This document shows positions 33,456-45,399 of a stretch of DNA of 64,000 bases, piece by piece. How positions within the stretch are numbered: position 1 is the first letter of the stretch; the number at the start of each line of letters is the position of its first letter. Made by a program: the position numbers and the translations under genes. The notes beneath the pieces were generated by a model. The model saw nothing but the letters and a program-made list of their open reading frames with translations. It made no database searches and was not told the origin of the DNA. The stretch spans positions 877,501 to 941,500 of the forward strand of contig JAJOZX010000880.1 of NCBI GenBank assembly GCA_023014485.1. Reading direction: 5' to 3'. Source of the DNA: Bathynomus jamesi. Taxonomy: Eukaryota > Arthropoda > Malacostraca > Isopoda > Cirolanidae.

Positions 33456-34088
33456 AATGACCAGTATTGGGTTATCACATTTTTTTTGGCGCATTTTGAG
33501 GTATTATTTCCGGGTTTAATGTTACCAAATTAATTACTGGTGAGAAATAAGACGAGGAAAAGTGACAACAAAGTTGACTTTCATTGAGTAAAATATTAGC
33601 CGTGTTTAAGAAAAGAAATGCCTGCACGTTTTCAACCTCAATAATTCTGTAGTTTAATTTAACCTCAGCAAAGTTTCTGGCATTTTCTTTTATTTTCTTA
33701 GTTTGAATGTACTCTATTACTTCATTTACGCACACTGATATTTTTTAATAAACTTGTATATAGTACTACTACGTGCTCCAGTGTTTTATTATCCTTTAAA
33801 AATCCTCTTTATGCTATACAACATTTGTTACACTTCACCATTTAATTTGAAGCTAAATTTATCATTATTAACTTGGTAGTATTTCGGTGAAGAGAGGATT
33901 TTAATTTTGACAAATTATGATAAAAATAATAAATACCATTTGATAGGCAATGAGAGGAGGCAGATGCCTGTGTATGTGTAATGCAGTTCATGGATTGGGG
34001 CCACAGAGCTAAGGTATCTGGGATGATCCCAGTGAAGCGCTTTCAGACTGGGCAATTAAGAGACGGAGTGATAATGAAAACTACTACA

Positions 34089-34508
34089 CAGTGTCTACCA
34101 GCTCTTCACTGCAAAACTCCGAGTTTTCCGTTTTTCAGAGGAAAAATTCCAAAATTCCAGAGTAACTTCATCGTTTCTACTATATTATTATTTACCCATA
34201 ATATGATTTACAGGGATCAAATTAAAGCTTATTTTTTATTTATTTGTCCTCCCAACCTCCCTCTTTCCTTTTAGTGAAAAAATGTGTGATTATAAATAAA
34301 ATCAATCCTAAAATAATAAATATATGAACATAAAAATGTGCGATTACAAATTTTTTTTTAAAATACATACATTTGAAACGTTTGGGCTCAATAGACAGCC
34401 AAATTAGCTGAGTTCACAAAATTCCTAGAGACTTCTAATTTTTTCTACAAATTCCCCGAGTTTTCAACTCATAAATTACCCGAGTTTCCCAAAGTAGTAG
34501 ACACCCTG
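34089..34508. mobile_element. hAT-type MITE (CAGTGTCTAC ends)
   Basis: The left end is CAGTGTCTACCAGCTC; the right end read inward is CAGGGTGTCTACTACTTTGG. Subterminal AACTCCGAGTTTTCCG and CGAGTTTTC/CGAGTTTCCC blocks are inverted or repeated. Flanks are CTACTACA and CTACAGTA (decayed duplication, sharing CTAC). The element is non-coding. Confidence 0.6.
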
Positions 34509-34952
34509 CTACAGTACTATGCTTTGCCTAAAACCATGACTCTAATAACTGCTTTAATTTCCATCTTATTGGATGTATAGGCATCCTACATAATCATAAT
34601 TTAGCTTGTACAAAAAATAGGTGGGTTAATTTAACAATAATTTGAGGGGGGGGGGTGGAATTCCCCACTTTCAGACATGTTTTTTTTGGAAAAAAAAAAA
34701 GGGTCTTAAATGCGCCACCATATATTGGGGTTCTGGATATGGCAGGGCTAGGCTGCTTTAAACCCTAGATCCTGTGCTTTGCAGACAGCTGGTGAGGGAA
34801 GCTATATTTTTGGGACCTCTTTGCGAGCGACCCATTGCCCATGTCAGGCTAACATCATGAAAAAGGAAAAAACTATAGTGTTTGTCATTTACCATTACTT
34901 ATTCCAACTATAGTAGATTGGATTTTCCCATAAGAGTTCCTTGTTCCATGCA

Positions 34953-34955
<3 letters not shown>
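34509..34955. other. Unassigned non-coding DNA in a NUDT14 intron
   Basis: Contains a G-run followed by GAATTCCCCACTTTC and an A-run near 34690. No coding or paired termini are seen. Confidence 0.4.

Positions 34956-34989
<34 letters not shown>
34956..34989. repeat. (GT)n microsatellite
   Basis: About 17 GT units occur within the intron. Confidence 0.95.
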
Positions 34990-35039
34990 ACTGAAGTTTT
35001 TTGTTTGAAAACAAAACAACTTCAACTATTCTTTATTCT

Positions 35040-35687
35040 GAAGTAATTTCCAATCAAATTTCTATAATGATTTTAAGCTACAATTCAAGAACCAATGAAA
35101 TTTGGCAACTTTTTAATTCACTTTCTGTAAATTCAGTGAAAATATGACAAGTATTAAAAGCAAACAAGCTTGCTTTCTTTTTATGCAGGAAGTAAGGGGT
35201 CAATGGCAAATGCCCACAAAATGCCCCTCCCCACTCCGTATAAGAGAAGCGGCAAAATCCAAGTACAAAGTTTTCAAGATGGCTTGGACAGACTGCATTT
35301 GAAGGATTGGAAGTCATAGACACGGGGAAAGATGGGTTGAGGAAGGTTATTCCAAAGATGACTGGTTGAGTAGATGAAAGACTGAGAATACTAATGAACT
35401 CCCGCATTAGGTAGTGGGACAGAAAAGGGATTAGAATGTGTCGAAAGTCTGGTACTTTCATATTCTCCTTAAAGGAGGTGGCATGCAGTTAGAGAGTTTA
35501 GAAGAGCAATGTCTGCCATTATAACAATGAGAGTAAAGAGAGAGTGAGGCACCACTGCAGTGAATAAAGGGATTGAAGACATTCAGTAAGAGGCAGGGAG
35601 TTGTTGAGACAAGTAGAAGTCTATTGGTTGAGCCACCCCCAACACATGAGAACCAAACAACATACAGCGGTGGACAAGACGTCTGTA
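35040..35687 (+). repeat. Dispersed repeat R, longest copy (5' part)
   Basis: Contains TTTTTATGCAGGAAGTAAGG, AATGCCCACAAAATGCCCC and a GATTGGAAGTCATAGACACG block, which recur at 12171-12440 (inverted) and in part at 63830-63920. It continues beyond the Tigger-like insertion at 37655-37960, where it matches 10690-11280. No protein is recognised. Confidence 0.6.
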
Positions 35688-36264
35688 CAGGGAGTCCTCG
35701 TACAACGTAAACTTATTTAATGTAAATCTGATTTAAAGTAAATATGATTTTATGACCAAATAATCACTTTATGTAATGTGCTTTGAATTAGTGTAAAGGT
35801 AAATGTAAGAAACAATTCAAATATCCCACACAAATTTCCAGCTGTGAGGTGGCCAAACATCATGCAGCCAGCACCACCTGAATGCGTATTCTTCAAGCCC
35901 ACCAGCATGCCAGCTGTTGCTGGCATGCTGGCTTTCATCACCTTTCAAAGTTCACTACTTTGAAAGGTGATGAAAGTGGTGAACTAAGTGGGGAAAACAG
36001 TGATGATGGCAGTAACCAGAGAGTCAAGTGGAGAGGCAGATGATTCTGCCGCTCTGCTTGAGTAACTCCTACACATCTCCAGTTTCCTCCAGTCTCAGGG
36101 AGGAAAGAGCCACTCAACCTTCAGTATACCCTGCCAGCCACCACTCAATGAATACTGTACAGTACATATTTACATATTATAGAGCTATATTTTGTCCATG
36201 TATAATGTTTATTTTCTAATGTTTTAATAATGTTTTAAACTTGTAAATCATAATGTACCTGGTT

Positions 36265-37440
36265 ATTACTTGGTCCATATATTAGTATTCTGGTATAATC
36301 ACCAGACAATAATTGTAAGATGGGGTGGGGTTAATTCAGAGCCATTCTCTGTGACCAATGATGTCAGGCAGAGAGGGATATTATCCCCCTACTTATTCAA
36401 TGTTTATATGGCTAATCCATTTGTTGTGTTGAACACCTGTAAAATAGGCTGCTATATTGCAGTGGTGGGCACGCGCAACGATTTTTGTAGCGCCGCAACC
36501 GCAACTCTGCTGAAATAGTTGCGCCGCAAGCGCAACCCTTTTCAAAAAGTTGCGCCGCAAGCGCAAGCGCAACCAAAAATGTTGCGCCGCAACTGCCCAC
36601 CTTTGCTATATTGGTACAATGATTGTTAATCATCTGATATATGCACATGACCCAGTTCTTATTTCTCCATCTGTAAAAGGGCTCAGCACACTTTTGAAGG
36701 TGTGTGAAGGGTATGGGGAAGGATAACGACAAAATATAATCCTGCTAAGTCATATTATGATTATGAAGACCAAGGCCAACAAATATACAAAATTTCCTGA
36801 ATTTCAATTGAATGGTATGGTACTGTCAGAAGTAACTCAGACTAAGTATCTTGGCCACATACTAACTGAGTCTTTCAGATGACTGTGATATTCTAAGGCA
36901 ATGTAGACAGTTATATGCTCATGGAAATACTTTGGTTAGAAAATTTCATGCATGTACATTAGATGTTAAGTTGATTTTGTTCAAAACTTTTTGTACTCCA
37001 TGTATACAGCTCATTTGTGGTGGAACTACAGGATGTATAATTTGAGGAAATTATATGTTGCATATAATAATATTTTTAGGAGTTTATTAAGAACTCCAAG
37101 ATTTATAAATGGGGCTCCTTCTAGTACCAGTATGTTGCTTGTAGTCAATCAAGTGCCTAAATGTGCCAGTGTCATTCGCAATTTTGTATTTAGATTTATC
37201 ACTGGGGCTGAGTCAGTCAGTCAATAAGATAATAGAAGCCATGGTTAGTGGACTGGTCTCAGATATATTTTATAAATATCAAATCTGGAAGCATTGGCAT
37301 AGAGAATTGTATGTTCATTATGCACAGTGATTCACTGGCCTACTTAGTCAGTACTCCAGACAACTCTCTCTTAATCTTCTGTGGACCACTTGTATAATGT
37401 TTGTACCTGTTGAGTCTGAAATAAAGTGTTTGTTTGTTTG
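36265..37440 (+). mobile_element. LINE RT C-terminal fragment with 3' end
   Basis: Reads VRWGGVNSEPFSVTNDVRQR, GILSPYLFNVYMANP (the D-D pair after YM is lost), then after a MITE HLIYAHDPVLISPSVKGLST (YADD is YAHD), TKYLGHILTESF, FLYSMYTAHLWWNYRMYNLR and VIRNFVFRFITGAE, followed by a 3' UTR ending CTGTTGAGTCTGAAATAAAG and a TTTG tail. It is a 5'-truncated, dead copy. The 3' end recurs at 14020-14205. The clade is not certain. Confidence 0.8.
36460..36605. mobile_element. 146-bp hAT-type MITE of GCGCAAC repeats
   Basis: The ends CAGTGGTGGGCACGCGCAAC and, inward from the right, CAAAGGTGGGCAGTTGCGGC are inverted, with an exact 8-bp duplication CTATATTG (36452-36459, 36606-36613). The interior is a run of GTTGCGCCGCAAGCGCAAC-like units. 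It splits the LINE between CKIGCYIA and the following IGTMIVNHLIYA. Confidence 0.9.
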
Positions 37441-37654
37441 TTTTCTATCAAGTTATTATATGTATGGTAGTAATTGTATATTTGCTATGTTTATTATGTC
37501 TGAAAATCCACCCCAAGTATTGAAAATTTTTGCAACAGCAATGCATCCCCCTCTTAATACATCAGTTGCTATGGGAAAATATGCTTTGTTTTGTGCAACA
37601 CTTTTTAAGACTGCAACCCTTACGTTAAATGAGGACTCCCTATGCAGATACAGC

Positions 37655-38030
37655 AACTGATGGGGGCAGGGAGGGTGAAGAAACTATGGAGCTGATACAG
37701 CACATCTAACCTCTTGGACACTGTTTCAGAAAGAGTGCGTGTGATCTTTCCAGGGAAGATCATGAGGAAAGATCAAGAATGTTGAGAGAAGAGGAAGGAT
37801 TGAGTTGTGCATTATTGAAGTGTGTGATGAGCAGAGAAATGAAGGAACTGAGTTTTTCAGGTACTGAGAACCATGATGTTTTCTCTGTCCATCAGAGATA
37901 ACAAAGATCATAGCTCAAGTGCACCATAGCAGTCTCTCTCGAAGCATGGAGTGACTGTTGAAAGAGACGCTTTGCAAAATGGTTGGAGAAGTGAAGGGTT
38001 TAATCATTGGCACTTTTGTTTTTACATGAG
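37655..38030 (+). repeat. Dispersed repeat R, continuation
   Basis: Homologous to 10690-10762 plus 11052-11280 (GTGAAGAAACT, CAGCACA(C/T)C(C/T)AACCTCTT, GTGTGATCTTTCCAGG, GGAAGGATTGAGTTGTG). Here the site of the MITE at 10763-11051 is uninterrupted. Confidence 0.65.
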
Positions 38031-38082
38031 TTATTTCAACACTAGTAAATTAATGAGATTAAAACATAATAATGTAACTAAC

Positions 38083-38299
38083 CTGCAACTAAGTATTCTT
38101 TCAAACTTATTGAGAGGAACTCTATAACCACACTCTTCAAAGACTTCTGTTTGGGCAGTTACATTTAAATCCAAGGTTTTATCCACTATTCCCGCGCACA
38201 GTTCAAGAGTAAGTCCTTCTGATCCTGGATGCTCAGATGCATTGCAGGAATTTTCATTCACTAAGAAACCCTCCTTTGGCAAGCTGTTGTAGTAGACGG
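38083..38299 (-). CDS. NUDT14: NUDT14 orthologue, Nudix-box exon
   Basis: 217-bp exon with acceptor GTCAG before 38299 and donor TGCAG/GTTAGT at 38083. The first two bases complete an Ala codon begun at 55517, giving FRPAVYYNSLPKEGFLV across the junction, as in human FRPAVYAGEV. It then encodes GSEGLTLELCAGIVDKTLDL and TEVFEECGYRVP. This is the NUDT14-type Nudix box: the metal-binding EExG core (EECG) is present while the usual Arg of REUxEE is Thr (Lys in human). The region before it is the substrate-side loop. An in-frame TTG at 38282 is not a start; the exon is continuous upstream. Confidence 0.95.
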
Positions 38300-39225
38300 C
38301 TGACGGACATTAAAAAGAGAGATAAATGTATCCGATAACCGATTTAATATACACAAAGTATCAAACATTAAAAGTAACTAGTTGTTTGGGTATCTTTTTT
38401 CTTCAAAGTTTGTACACACCAGTGTAAACACATGTGGCAGCCCAAAACAACTGTCAAGCTCACCTATGCCTAAGATCAGCACTGTAATGCTGCTGAAAGC
38501 ATGAATATCGCACCCACTCTAAATTTATGTCTGGGATTATTTTGTATAATAATGAATAGGTAATAGAAGTAGGCCTACTATTCTCATCATTATTATTATG
38601 ATAATATAGGTAATACAGTTGGAGATCACCAGTTCAAGTTCCTTGGGACCAAGCAGTGTTTGAAATACTGATTTTATCAAACATTAGATTGCAATGTTTC
38701 TTATGCAGGATTGCCACTAGGGCTTTTAAAACTAAAATTTTTGGGGAAAAAAAAGTTTTAGTATGGCTTTATTCAGTATGGAGCACTTTAAAATGGCTTT
38801 CCTGAGTATAATTACTTTATTTTTCTTAATTTTAAGAAAATATGGCAAGCAGTTACTTCACCAATCTTGCAATAATACAAACAGCACACTATGAGTATGG
38901 AATCGTGTACAGTTGCCCGCATATGTAATGTTCCTTGCCTCACAGATGACTCTGTACATGTGGCAATGCTGCAGTGATAGTCAAGGTACCCCAACTGGGG
39001 GGAAGGTGGGGTGGAGGGGGGACAACCGAGTCCAACAACATATAACACAGACATATACTGTATACCTAAAGGACAATTGAATGTGCAGTCATTATAAGGT
39101 AATGTCTGTGTTCATAAAGATAAACAATTAATATGATTATGAACATCATTGAACTCCATGTAGTTTACTAGTCTTATACAGTAACTAGCAGAGTGACCCA
39201 GCATTGCCCAGGTGGAAGTTGAATT
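38300..39225. other. Non-coding intron sequence; possible hAT-like end at 38706
   Basis: CAGGATTGCCACTAGGGC at 38706 resembles the inverted end at 52687 (outward CAGGGTTGCCACTC). Flanks TTCTTATG and TTCCCATG agree at 6 of 8 positions. At 39188 AGCAGAGTGACCCAGCATTG recalls the end of a widespread arthropod repeat. No coding sequence is seen. Confidence 0.4.
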
Positions 39226-39255
39226 ATATATATATATATATATAGATATATATAT

Positions 39256-39290
<35 letters not shown>
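39226..39290. repeat. (TA)n microsatellite
   Basis: TA dinucleotides are interrupted by a few substitutions; no other content. Confidence 0.95.
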
Positions 39291-39293
<3 letters not shown>

Positions 39294-39379
39294 TTTCCAT
39301 TCAAAAAATATAAAAGGATAGGAAAAAATATATGTATACACCAGGACAAGGGGGGCACATGGGAAGACCAGGAGCAGGT

Positions 39380-40418
39380 AAAAATGCTACTAGCTCTAGC
39401 TGATGAATTTATGTTAACACAAGAAAAAACAATTGCCTAGATTTGGTAGTCACAAACAACAGCAACCTAATTGATAATGTAGAAATATCCCCAACTATAA
39501 TATCGGACCATAACATTATTAAAATAACAATCAATATAAAAGCAATAGGAAAGGAAAGAACATGAACAGAAAGAAGCAAATTCAAAATTTTTAATTTTCA
39601 CTCCAAAGCTATAAACTGGGAAGATGTTGCATCCAGCATGGAAGTAATAGATTGGAAAACCTTTTTCAAGGCCAAGACAATGGTAGAGATGCTAATGACT
39701 TTAGAGGAGATGCTGGAAATTGTGGAAAGACATGTCCTAAAAATACAACAAAGAGGAAAGAGAAGCAGGTTCGAGAGACAAAAAGAGTTCATTGTTCCGA
39801 AAGAGAAAAAGAGTGACTGCAAAATTAAGTAACTATAAAGATAACATCAGAAAAATTTAAATGATAAACTGCAGAGTATCGATGGTGTCATACAGGACTG
39901 AATTGAGAAGAATACAGAAAAGACAACAATGATGATGCTATAGAAGCGATAAAGGTTAACTCAAGTACTTCTATAATTTTGCAAAAAGAAAGTAAAAAAA
40001 AACATGCGACTATCGGACCTTTGAAAATGAGAACAGTGCTTTATCTGATGATCTAACAGAAGTATCTGAAATATTAAGAGCTCAGTTCAAATCATCTTTC
40101 AGTATCCCAAAAACTGACAAACTGATGTGCAATAGAAATGTGTTCTTTGAAGAAGAACTAAAAGGGGAAAGTATAATGGACTTTGAATTTATGACATGAT
40201 ATTACACAAGCTATAGGGAAACTAAAAACACACTCAGTGGCAGGACCAGATAAATGGAATGTCACACTGATCAAAAACTGCAAGAATGCAATCACTGAGC
40301 CCCTATATTGGATATGATCACTAGACATGGGAGAAATACCAGGCATCCTGAAGAGCGTGAACATAGTCCCAATATATACAGGAGGAGATTGATCCGAGGC
40401 CAAAAACTATAGGTCAGT
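39380..40418 (+). mobile_element. L2/CR1-like LINE: end of EN and start of RT
   Basis: Frames read TNLDLVVTNNSNLIDNVEIS and TIISDHNIIKITI (endonuclease C-terminus with SDH), NWEDVASSMEVIDWKTFF, then the RT start with KLKTHSVAGPDKWNVTLIKN, EPLYWI, GEIPGILKSVNIVPIYTGG and KNYRSV. It stops at 40418 although the RT should continue. A LINE lacking its 3' part was cut by something else, here the element starting at about 40420. Dead copy. Confidence 0.75.
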
Positions 40419-43400
40419 GTAGTGCACCATACCCTCATAGATTTTGCTTAAATTTGGTTTATAGAATGGTCTATGCTAGTAAGTACCAAATTTCAAATAT
40501 CAGCTATCAGCTCAATCAAAGTTATGGTTCAAAAGTTATGCTCCCCCCTTTTTTGAGAGGGGGGGGGATGAAACTGGAAATTTTCAAACCACTATAACTC
40601 AGTCCCTAATTGACATAGAACAGTGATTTAAATTGTGTATGAAAGATAATTGCACACATAACAAAGCATAAGCAGAAAAATGGCTAAAATTAATAGAAAA
40701 AATATAACAACACTATTCCATTTGAAGGGGTCCTGCTCCCCCCCCCCTAAATTAGATTTTTTTTAAATTTTCATATATACAAAAAATGAGTTTCAACCTT
40801 ATTCTATCAATATATGAAATGTGTGTGTATTTGCATATAAAATAGGTATTTACAGATTTGAAAATGACTACTTTCACTTAAGAGAATAATTTCTAACAAA
40901 CTGTTCAACATTCTCATTGACTTCTGGTATATAGATTGGTGTACTCGTTAAAAATGTAAATACGTATGTGTTAACTAATATTCTAAGAACTAAACATAAA
41001 ACATCTTCCCCCATTCGATTGTTGGGTAAATTAGTTGAACAAAAAATCCCATGTGGACATTAAAATAGTGGCAATCCTACCCAGGATAATTATTGCCTAA
41101 CTAGAGAGATCTTTATTTTGTTCTCTGTGATGCACAAAGCATTCACTGTGTTCTTATTTAATGGATATATTTTTTTCATTTTGAACAGATTTATGTACAT
41201 ACGCATAGTGTTTTAAATAAGTAAAAGTGTTTGATGAAAATGTCTACACACAAAAGCTTTAACAAGCACTGTTGCAACCCTTTTGAACTGCACAAAGAGC
41301 CTATTCTGCGAAACTTGAGGCCACTTCCAAAGCTTGTTGAAAATAGTGACCCTAAATATAATTTCAGTGATGAATCAGAAGTTTGTATAAATTGTCTGAA
41401 ATTAATTAATAAACACGCAAAACCTGAAGAATTATTCAGACTGCCAGAAGTAGAAAATGTACTGAAATGGGTAAAGACATTCAACAAGATCTTAATGCAA
41501 CTTTGAAGCAACTTCTTCATGTTACTCTGAGTGAAATTACGTAAGTATGTACAGATAATGCATTTTTATACTGTCATCTGAAATTTAATTCAGATATAGT
41601 TGTCTTATACCTAATACATATATATGAAATTATCTAAAAAATATACTTCAGTTCAGAAATTCAGATTGTTGCCACTAGATATATCATACTTATATTAATT
41701 AATTAATTGTATTTCAAATATTTTTCAGATGCCCTGAGCAGTGGAAGCAGATCAAAGGCAGTTTCACAAAAATACAAAAAACTTCAACCTCCCTCAAGAG
41801 GAAGTTGGAAACTGCATTTGCCACTTAAGTTCAAGATGTTGGTGAGCCACTGAGTAAACAGCATCTCAAAGCATCAGATTTGGAGAGGCAAGAAACTAAA
41901 AATAATTAATGAGATGACTTTGAACTATTAATGTATGTATGTAAATACCTGTATATAGGTACAGTATTATAGGTTGTCATGTTTGGATATGTAGACATTA
42001 GCTATATTTCCTAAAATGTGACATCCCATATACTAAATATAAATATACTTGTATATGTTCAAATTCATGAAGTACAGTACTTCCTTAATTCTTGAATAAT
42101 ATAAATCATGCACTTACATCCTTAATACTGTACAGTAATTTGAGGTTATGCGTTTTTTATAGGTATGAAACCTCATGAGTGATCTTGTACAAGACTTCAA
42201 ATCCACATCATCGTACAAAAGGAGGCTTCAGATACTTACACACTCACTATTTCCTATTTCTAGGACAATGGATTTGTTTGGTGCAACCAGATACATGGTT
42301 GACAAAGCCAGACATTTGAAACATACATTTGGTATTATGCCACAGATTCCTATCTGCAGTAAAGGAAGAAAACTAACTGAAGATATAATCTCTGAAATAA
42401 AGGAATTCTATGAAGATGAAGAAGTCAGTTGTTTGTGTGCAGAGAAATCTGATTGTGTTAGCATAAGAAATAAAGATGGCGAAAAAGAATACAAGCAAAA
42501 ACGTCTATTACTAGGAAATTTAAAAGAATTATATTCAAAATATAAAGAAAACAATGATAATAGCATAGGTTTTCTACCTTTGCCAATCTGAGGCCTAAGT
42601 GGTATGTAATTGCTGGAGGCAAAGGAACCCACTCAGTTTGTGTTTGCACCCACTGCCAGAATCCTAAACTCACGGTATTAGCAATTGCAGAGAAAAACTT
42701 AACCTATTACACACTTATGGAAAAAAGTGTGTGATATAAATTCTTCTGCATGCATGTTACATGGATGTCGAGAATGTCCTGGTAGCATAGGCATATTTAA
42801 TTTTTAAATACTATACCTTCCTTGACAAGCAGAGATTCTGTTGAATATGTTCAGTGGACTAATACAGATAGATCAACATTGGAAACTCATATAGCTTCTC
42901 AGATAAATTTATTGAACACCTTTCAGAAAAAAATTCTCTCTTACTAGGCACCACTACATTGCAAAGAGCCAGAGTCAGTATTTGAAGACTATGAAACAGA
43001 ATCTTCACTGTGATGAAATACTTGTGCTAGGGCATTTTGCAGAAAACTATTCATTTATGACTCAAGATGACCCACAAAGTTTTCACTGGACAAATGACCG
43101 GGTGACCCTCCATCCATTTGTGGTGTATCACATGAAGGATGAGGAATTAATTCATACTAGTTACTGTATTATTAGCGATTGTCTTGAGCACTCAACATCA
43201 GCAGTTCACACTTTTCAGCAATATTTAATGAAGGATATTAAAAAGAAATTCCCCAACGTACAAAAAGTAATTTATTTTTCTGATGGGTGTGGAGGCCAAT
43301 ACAAAAACAAATATAATTTCAGCAATCTATGCTATCATGAACAGGATTTTGGTGTGAAGGCTGAGTGGAATTTCTTTGCCACAAGTCATGGGAAAAATGC

Positions 43401-43554
43401 TTGTGATGGTATTGGAGGAACTATTAAAAGAGTTGTAGCAAAGGCTAGTTTGCAGTGTACTGATACTGGTCATATTCTAACACTAAGAGCTTTCTATGAT
43501 TTTTGCACTGAACACTTTAATTCAATTATTTGTTTGTATGTTACAAAGGAGGAG

Positions 43555-43782
43555 GTTCATGTGGATAAATTCAATCTTTCTAGTAGGTTTAATGAAAGCT
43601 TTACCTGTTAAAGGTACACAAGATTTCCACAGGTTTGTACCAGAGTCAGAAAACCTAATACAAGCTTATCAGACATCTGATTCTGATAATTGTAAGTTGT
43701 TTAGAATAAGTACTGGGGCTGAACCAGATAAAGACAGTCAACTAGTTCATGCAGATAAACTCAATCTTTCTAGTAGGTTTAA
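43555..43782 (+). repeat. 190-bp tandem duplication in the GQYKN coding region
   Basis: The segment GTTCATGTGGATAAATTC at 43555 recurs as GTTCATGCAGATAAACTC at 43745. The second copy is split by the TTAA element and continues from 47920. The downstream copy (AATGAAGCTTTACC) keeps the reading frame, whereas the first has one extra A (AATGAAAGC) that shifts it. Confidence 0.85.
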
Positions 43783-44039
43783 CCCTTTAATGCCAGATGG
43801 TACCTTAAGGTCCACCAGAAAAAATAATATAAATTGTACTACAATGCCTCATTTCAATAAATGTTTCTACGTGTTTATATATAGATGTCATTTAGTTGTC
43901 GGCAGGGCTGTGGAGTCTGAGAGTCGGAGTCGGAAGTGCATAGTTGGATGGAGTCGGAGTCGGTGCAAATCCTTCAACTATAACCATAGCAGCCTAGGCC
44001 TAGACCTAGCTCAATTTTATGAATAAAATAGATTTAACC

Positions 44040-44312
44040 TAATGTTTTAATATATAATATATATAAATAATATATAATATATAAATAATATATAATATAT
44101 AAATAATATATAACTATAAAATATATAAATAATATATAACATATAAATATATAAATAATATATAAATAATATATAACATATAAATATATAAATAAAATAA
44201 CATATAAATATATAAATAATATATAACATATAAATATATAAATAATATATAACATATAAATATATAAATAATATTTAACATATAAATATATAAATAATAT
44301 ATAAATAATATA
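44040..44312. repeat. TATAAATA minisatellite
   Basis: TATATAAATAATATATAACA-type units fill this stretch and continue after the palindrome (45203-45262). The 121- and 60-codon minus frames here are translations of the repeat. Confidence 0.9.
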
Positions 44313-45200
44313 CAGGGTGTACATAAAGTCAGGATCTATTTTTGTGAAGCACTTTGAAATTATATGGAATTCAATCATAAAATGATAAAGTGGTAACATT
44401 TATTAAATAATTAAGAGTAGGATTCGACGTGACGCCCATCAGTATCCCTGCACAGCTCAAATCGTTCCGCAGCATTTCTAAACACATTCTGGAGCATTTG
44501 CGGGGTTATGTTATCTGCAGCAGTTCATATACGTAAGTTTTCAAGACTCGTAATCTTCAACTGATAGACGTGCGATTTGATAAAGCCCTATGCAAAGAAA
44601 TCTAAAGGGGTTAAATCTGGTGATCTCGCTGGCCAAGGTCTGTTGCTTCCGCGTCCGATCCAGCGATTTGAAAACGTCCATTTAGATAATCCTGAACAAT
44701 TTTGGCATAGTGACAAGGAGCACCATCATGTTGATAGACGACGGGGATAGGATTGTTAGTACCGTCGTCTATCAACATGATGGTGCCCCTTGTCACTATG
44801 CCAAAATTGTTCAGGATTATCTAAATGGACATTTTCCAAATTGCTGGATTGGACGCAAAAGCAACAGACCTTGGCCAGCGAGATCACCAGATTTAACCCC
44901 TTTAGATTTCTTTGCATGGGGCTTTATCAAATCGCACGTCTATCAGATGAAGATTACGAGTGTTGAAAACTTACGTACACGTATACGAACTGCTGCAGAT
45001 AACATAACCCCGCAAATGCTCCAGAATGTGTTTAGAAATGCTGCGGAACGATTTGAGCTGTGCAGGGATACTGATGGGCGTCATGTCGAATCCTACTCTT
45101 AACTATTTAATAAATGTTACCACTTTATCATTTTATGATTGAATTCCATATAATTTCCAAGTGCTTCACAAAAATAGATCCTGACTTTATGTACACCCAG
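44313..45200. mobile_element. 888-bp mariner palindrome (two 3' halves head to head)
   Basis: TA CAGGGTGTACATAAAGTCAG at the left and its inverse (CTGGGTGTACATAAAGTCAG inward) at the right, TA outside both. The arms (about 44313-44742 and 44768-45200) are about 95% alike and meet at a loop of some 20 nt (GGGATAGGATTGTTAGTA). Each arm encodes the C-terminal half of a mariner-type transposase. The right arm is open at 44710-45102 with YQHDGAPCHYAKIVQDYLN, RSPDLTPLDFFAWGFIKSH and a natural stop. The N-terminal half with the HTH and first catalytic D is absent from both arms, so no active enzyme can be made. Confidence 0.95.
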
Positions 45201-45399
45201 TATAATATATAAATAATATATAATATATAAATATATAAATATAAATAATATATAAATATAGCTGCTTATAATTAATAAGGATTATAATTAATTAATTAAC
45301 ATAATTAATAATAAGGAAATTTAAAAATTTTGTACTAGCAACCCTAAATCTTTTTCAGATTTTTAGATTTCAATTTGATAAGTAATGATAACAGCGTAA

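Larger units (their letters stand above)
35688..37642. mobile_element. Tigger-like non-autonomous element carrying a LINE
   Basis: The left end CAGGGAGTCCTCGTACAACG after TA and the right end read inward, CATAGGGAGTCCTCATTTAACG, are inverted. They resemble Tigger/pogo termini and the end at 3953. Repeat R flanks both sides. The left part has a perfect-looking inner hairpin around TTTGAAAG...CTTTCAAA (35941-35969). A LINE fragment was inserted later (36265-37440). Confidence 0.65.
31841..38082 (-). other. NUDT14 intron, 6.2 kb, filled by repeats
   Basis: Contains a duplicated block (32.1-33.3 kb), an AAT-type microsatellite, a hAT-type MITE (34089-34508), a GT microsatellite, repeat R, and a Tigger-like element carrying a LINE that carries another MITE (35688-37642). 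33475-33735 has an 86-codon minus frame of no known family. No additional NUDT14 exon is required here because phases match across it. Confidence 0.8.

Noticed and set aside
38083..38282. NUDT14 exon as a free-standing ORF starting at TTG 38282
   Set aside because: Acceptor and coding continuity extend to 38299 and the phase fits the exon at 55517; the TTG is internal.
44034..44399. Minus-strand 121- and 60-codon frames rich in Y, I, L, F
   Set aside because: They arise from the TATAAATA minisatellite inside the hAT element; no protein-like signal.
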